Shown: piece after piece, positions 5,291-5,870 of the stretch | Layout of the letters: the number at the start of each line of letters is the position of its first letter | How positions within the stretch are numbered: the first letter of the stretch is position 1 | Assembly (NCBI GenBank): GCA_018812385.1 | Contig: JAHJDU010000269.1 | Coordinates: 1-5,870, forward strand | Direction of reading: 5' to 3' | From: Pseudomonadota bacterium | GTDB lineage: Bacteria; Desulfobacterota; Desulfobacteria; Desulfobacterales; Desulfobacteraceae | Length of the DNA: 5,870 nucleotides | The notes under the pieces: generated by a model | Seen by the model: only the letters and a program-made list of their open reading frames with translations | Databases searched by the model: none | What the model was told of the DNA's origin: nothing | Translations under genes and position numbers: made by a program

Positions 5291-5870
5291 ATGAGCAAAT
5301 CAGACCAACCCTTTGCCTTATATGAAAAAATCAAACAAAGTGTTGTCAGGGATATTGAATCTGGAAAGCTGAATCCCGATGATAAGGTGCTGTCGGAAAC
5401 TAAGCTTGCAAAAAATTTTAATGCATCACGAATGACGGCCAACCGTGCATTAAAAGAACTGACAGAAGAAGGAAGGATTGTCAGAATCCAGGGTGTTGGA
5501 ACCTTTGTGGCTCGGCCCAAACCCGATGCAGCCCTGCTTGAAATTAAAAGTATTGCAAAGGAGATTGCTGGCTGGGGCGGGGTACATTCATCTGAAATTC
5601 TGGTATTAAAAAAAGAAAAAATTACTGAGATAATAGCACAGAAAATGAATCTTAAGCTGGATGATACAATTTTTCATTCCATTATTGTTCACAAGGATAG
5701 AGAAGTCCCGGTCCAGTATTCCGAACGGTTTATCAATCCAGAAGTTGCCCCCCATTATCTAGGTCAGGATTTTAAAAAGATTACACCAAGTGACTATCTT
5801 TTGTCCGTGGCACCGGTCCAGGAAGCAGAGCATATTATTGAGGCTGTAAATTGTAATAAAGAGATTCAAA
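5291..5870 (+). CDS. hutC: HutC, GntR-family repressor of histidine utilisation (3' end cut by window)
   Basis: The frame is open from ATG 5291 to the right edge with no stop: 193 codons of an expected 235-250. Residues about 8-75 form a GntR winged helix-turn-helix: ALYEKIKQ at the start, LSETKLAKNFNASRMTANRAL as helices 2-3, LKELTEEGRIVR, and the wing GVGTFV (69-73). From about residue 80 comes the UTRA effector-binding domain, with a HutC-like stretch QYSERFINPEVAPHYLGQDF (142-161), then TPSDYLLSVAPVQEAEHIIEA. Together with its divergent position against hutU and the HutC box between them, this identifies it as HutC rather than a sugar-responsive GntR protein. The family repressor is released by urocanate. 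The ribosome-binding site is weak: only GGA at 5277-5279, 11 bases from the ATG. The frame is open further upstream through the palindrome, but ATG 5291 matches the family start. A + strand TATGAT at 5187-5192 is a possible -10 for this gene, without a convincing -35. Confidence 0.93.
   Translation, partial: MSKSDQPFALYEKIKQSVVRDIESGKLNPDDKVLSETKLAKNFNASRMTANRALKELTEEGRIVRIQGVGTFVARPKPDAALLEIKSIAKEIAGWGGVHSSEILVLKKEKITEIIAQKMNLKLDDTIFHSIIVHKDREVPVQYSERFINPEVAPHYLGQDFKKITPSDYLLSVAPVQEAEHIIEAVNCNKEIQ

Noticed and set aside
5215..5520. 101-codon - strand frame opposite the start of hutC
   Set aside because: It ends inside the palindrome and mirrors the conserved GntR DNA-binding domain; it is a shadow frame.

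Overview
The window looks like part of a bacterial chromosome of moderate GC content. The best fit is a marine, sulfate-reducing Desulfobacterales-type organism (Desulfobacterota). This is inferred from gene content: a hut (histidine utilisation) cluster with a HutC regulator lies next to a corrinoid/iron-sulfur protein of the reductive-dehalogenase type with an N-terminal membrane anchor. No rRNA or other taxonomic marker is present, so the assignment is tentative.

Layout from left to right. (1) Bases 1-612 hold a toxin-first type II toxin-antitoxin pair on the + strand: a RelE/HigB-like toxin and an overlapping XRE/HigA-like antitoxin. A promoter-like TTGACA/TATAAA pair at the left edge overlaps a perfect inverted repeat, which is a likely autoregulatory operator. 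This region is clearly AT-richer (about 35% GC in the first 240 bases by hand count) than the hut genes. (2) Bases 630-5118 on the - strand form an apparent operon read from right to left: hutU (urocanate hydratase), hutI (imidazolonepropionase), then the membrane-anchored reductive-dehalogenase-like gene, which starts only 24 bases after hutI. The hutU-hutI gap carries a 9-base tandem repeat that is the left side of an imperfect hairpin. (3) Bases 5119-5290 are a divergent control region. It has a hutU promoter with a consensus -35, a near-ideal HutC operator over the -10, and a perfect 27+27 base palindrome of the REP/mobile-palindrome kind. (4) From 5291 to the right edge runs hutC, a GntR/UTRA repressor cut off by the end of the window.

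HutU and HutI catalyse the second and third steps of histidine breakdown (urocanate to imidazolonepropionate to N-formiminoglutamate). HutC presumably represses the operon until urocanate, or a related inducer, accumulates. Histidine ammonia-lyase (hutH) and the enzymes that use formiminoglutamate are not in the window. The most intriguing points are the reductive-dehalogenase-like gene at the end of a histidine operon and the large palindrome inserted in the hut control region. No wholly new multi-gene system is evident.
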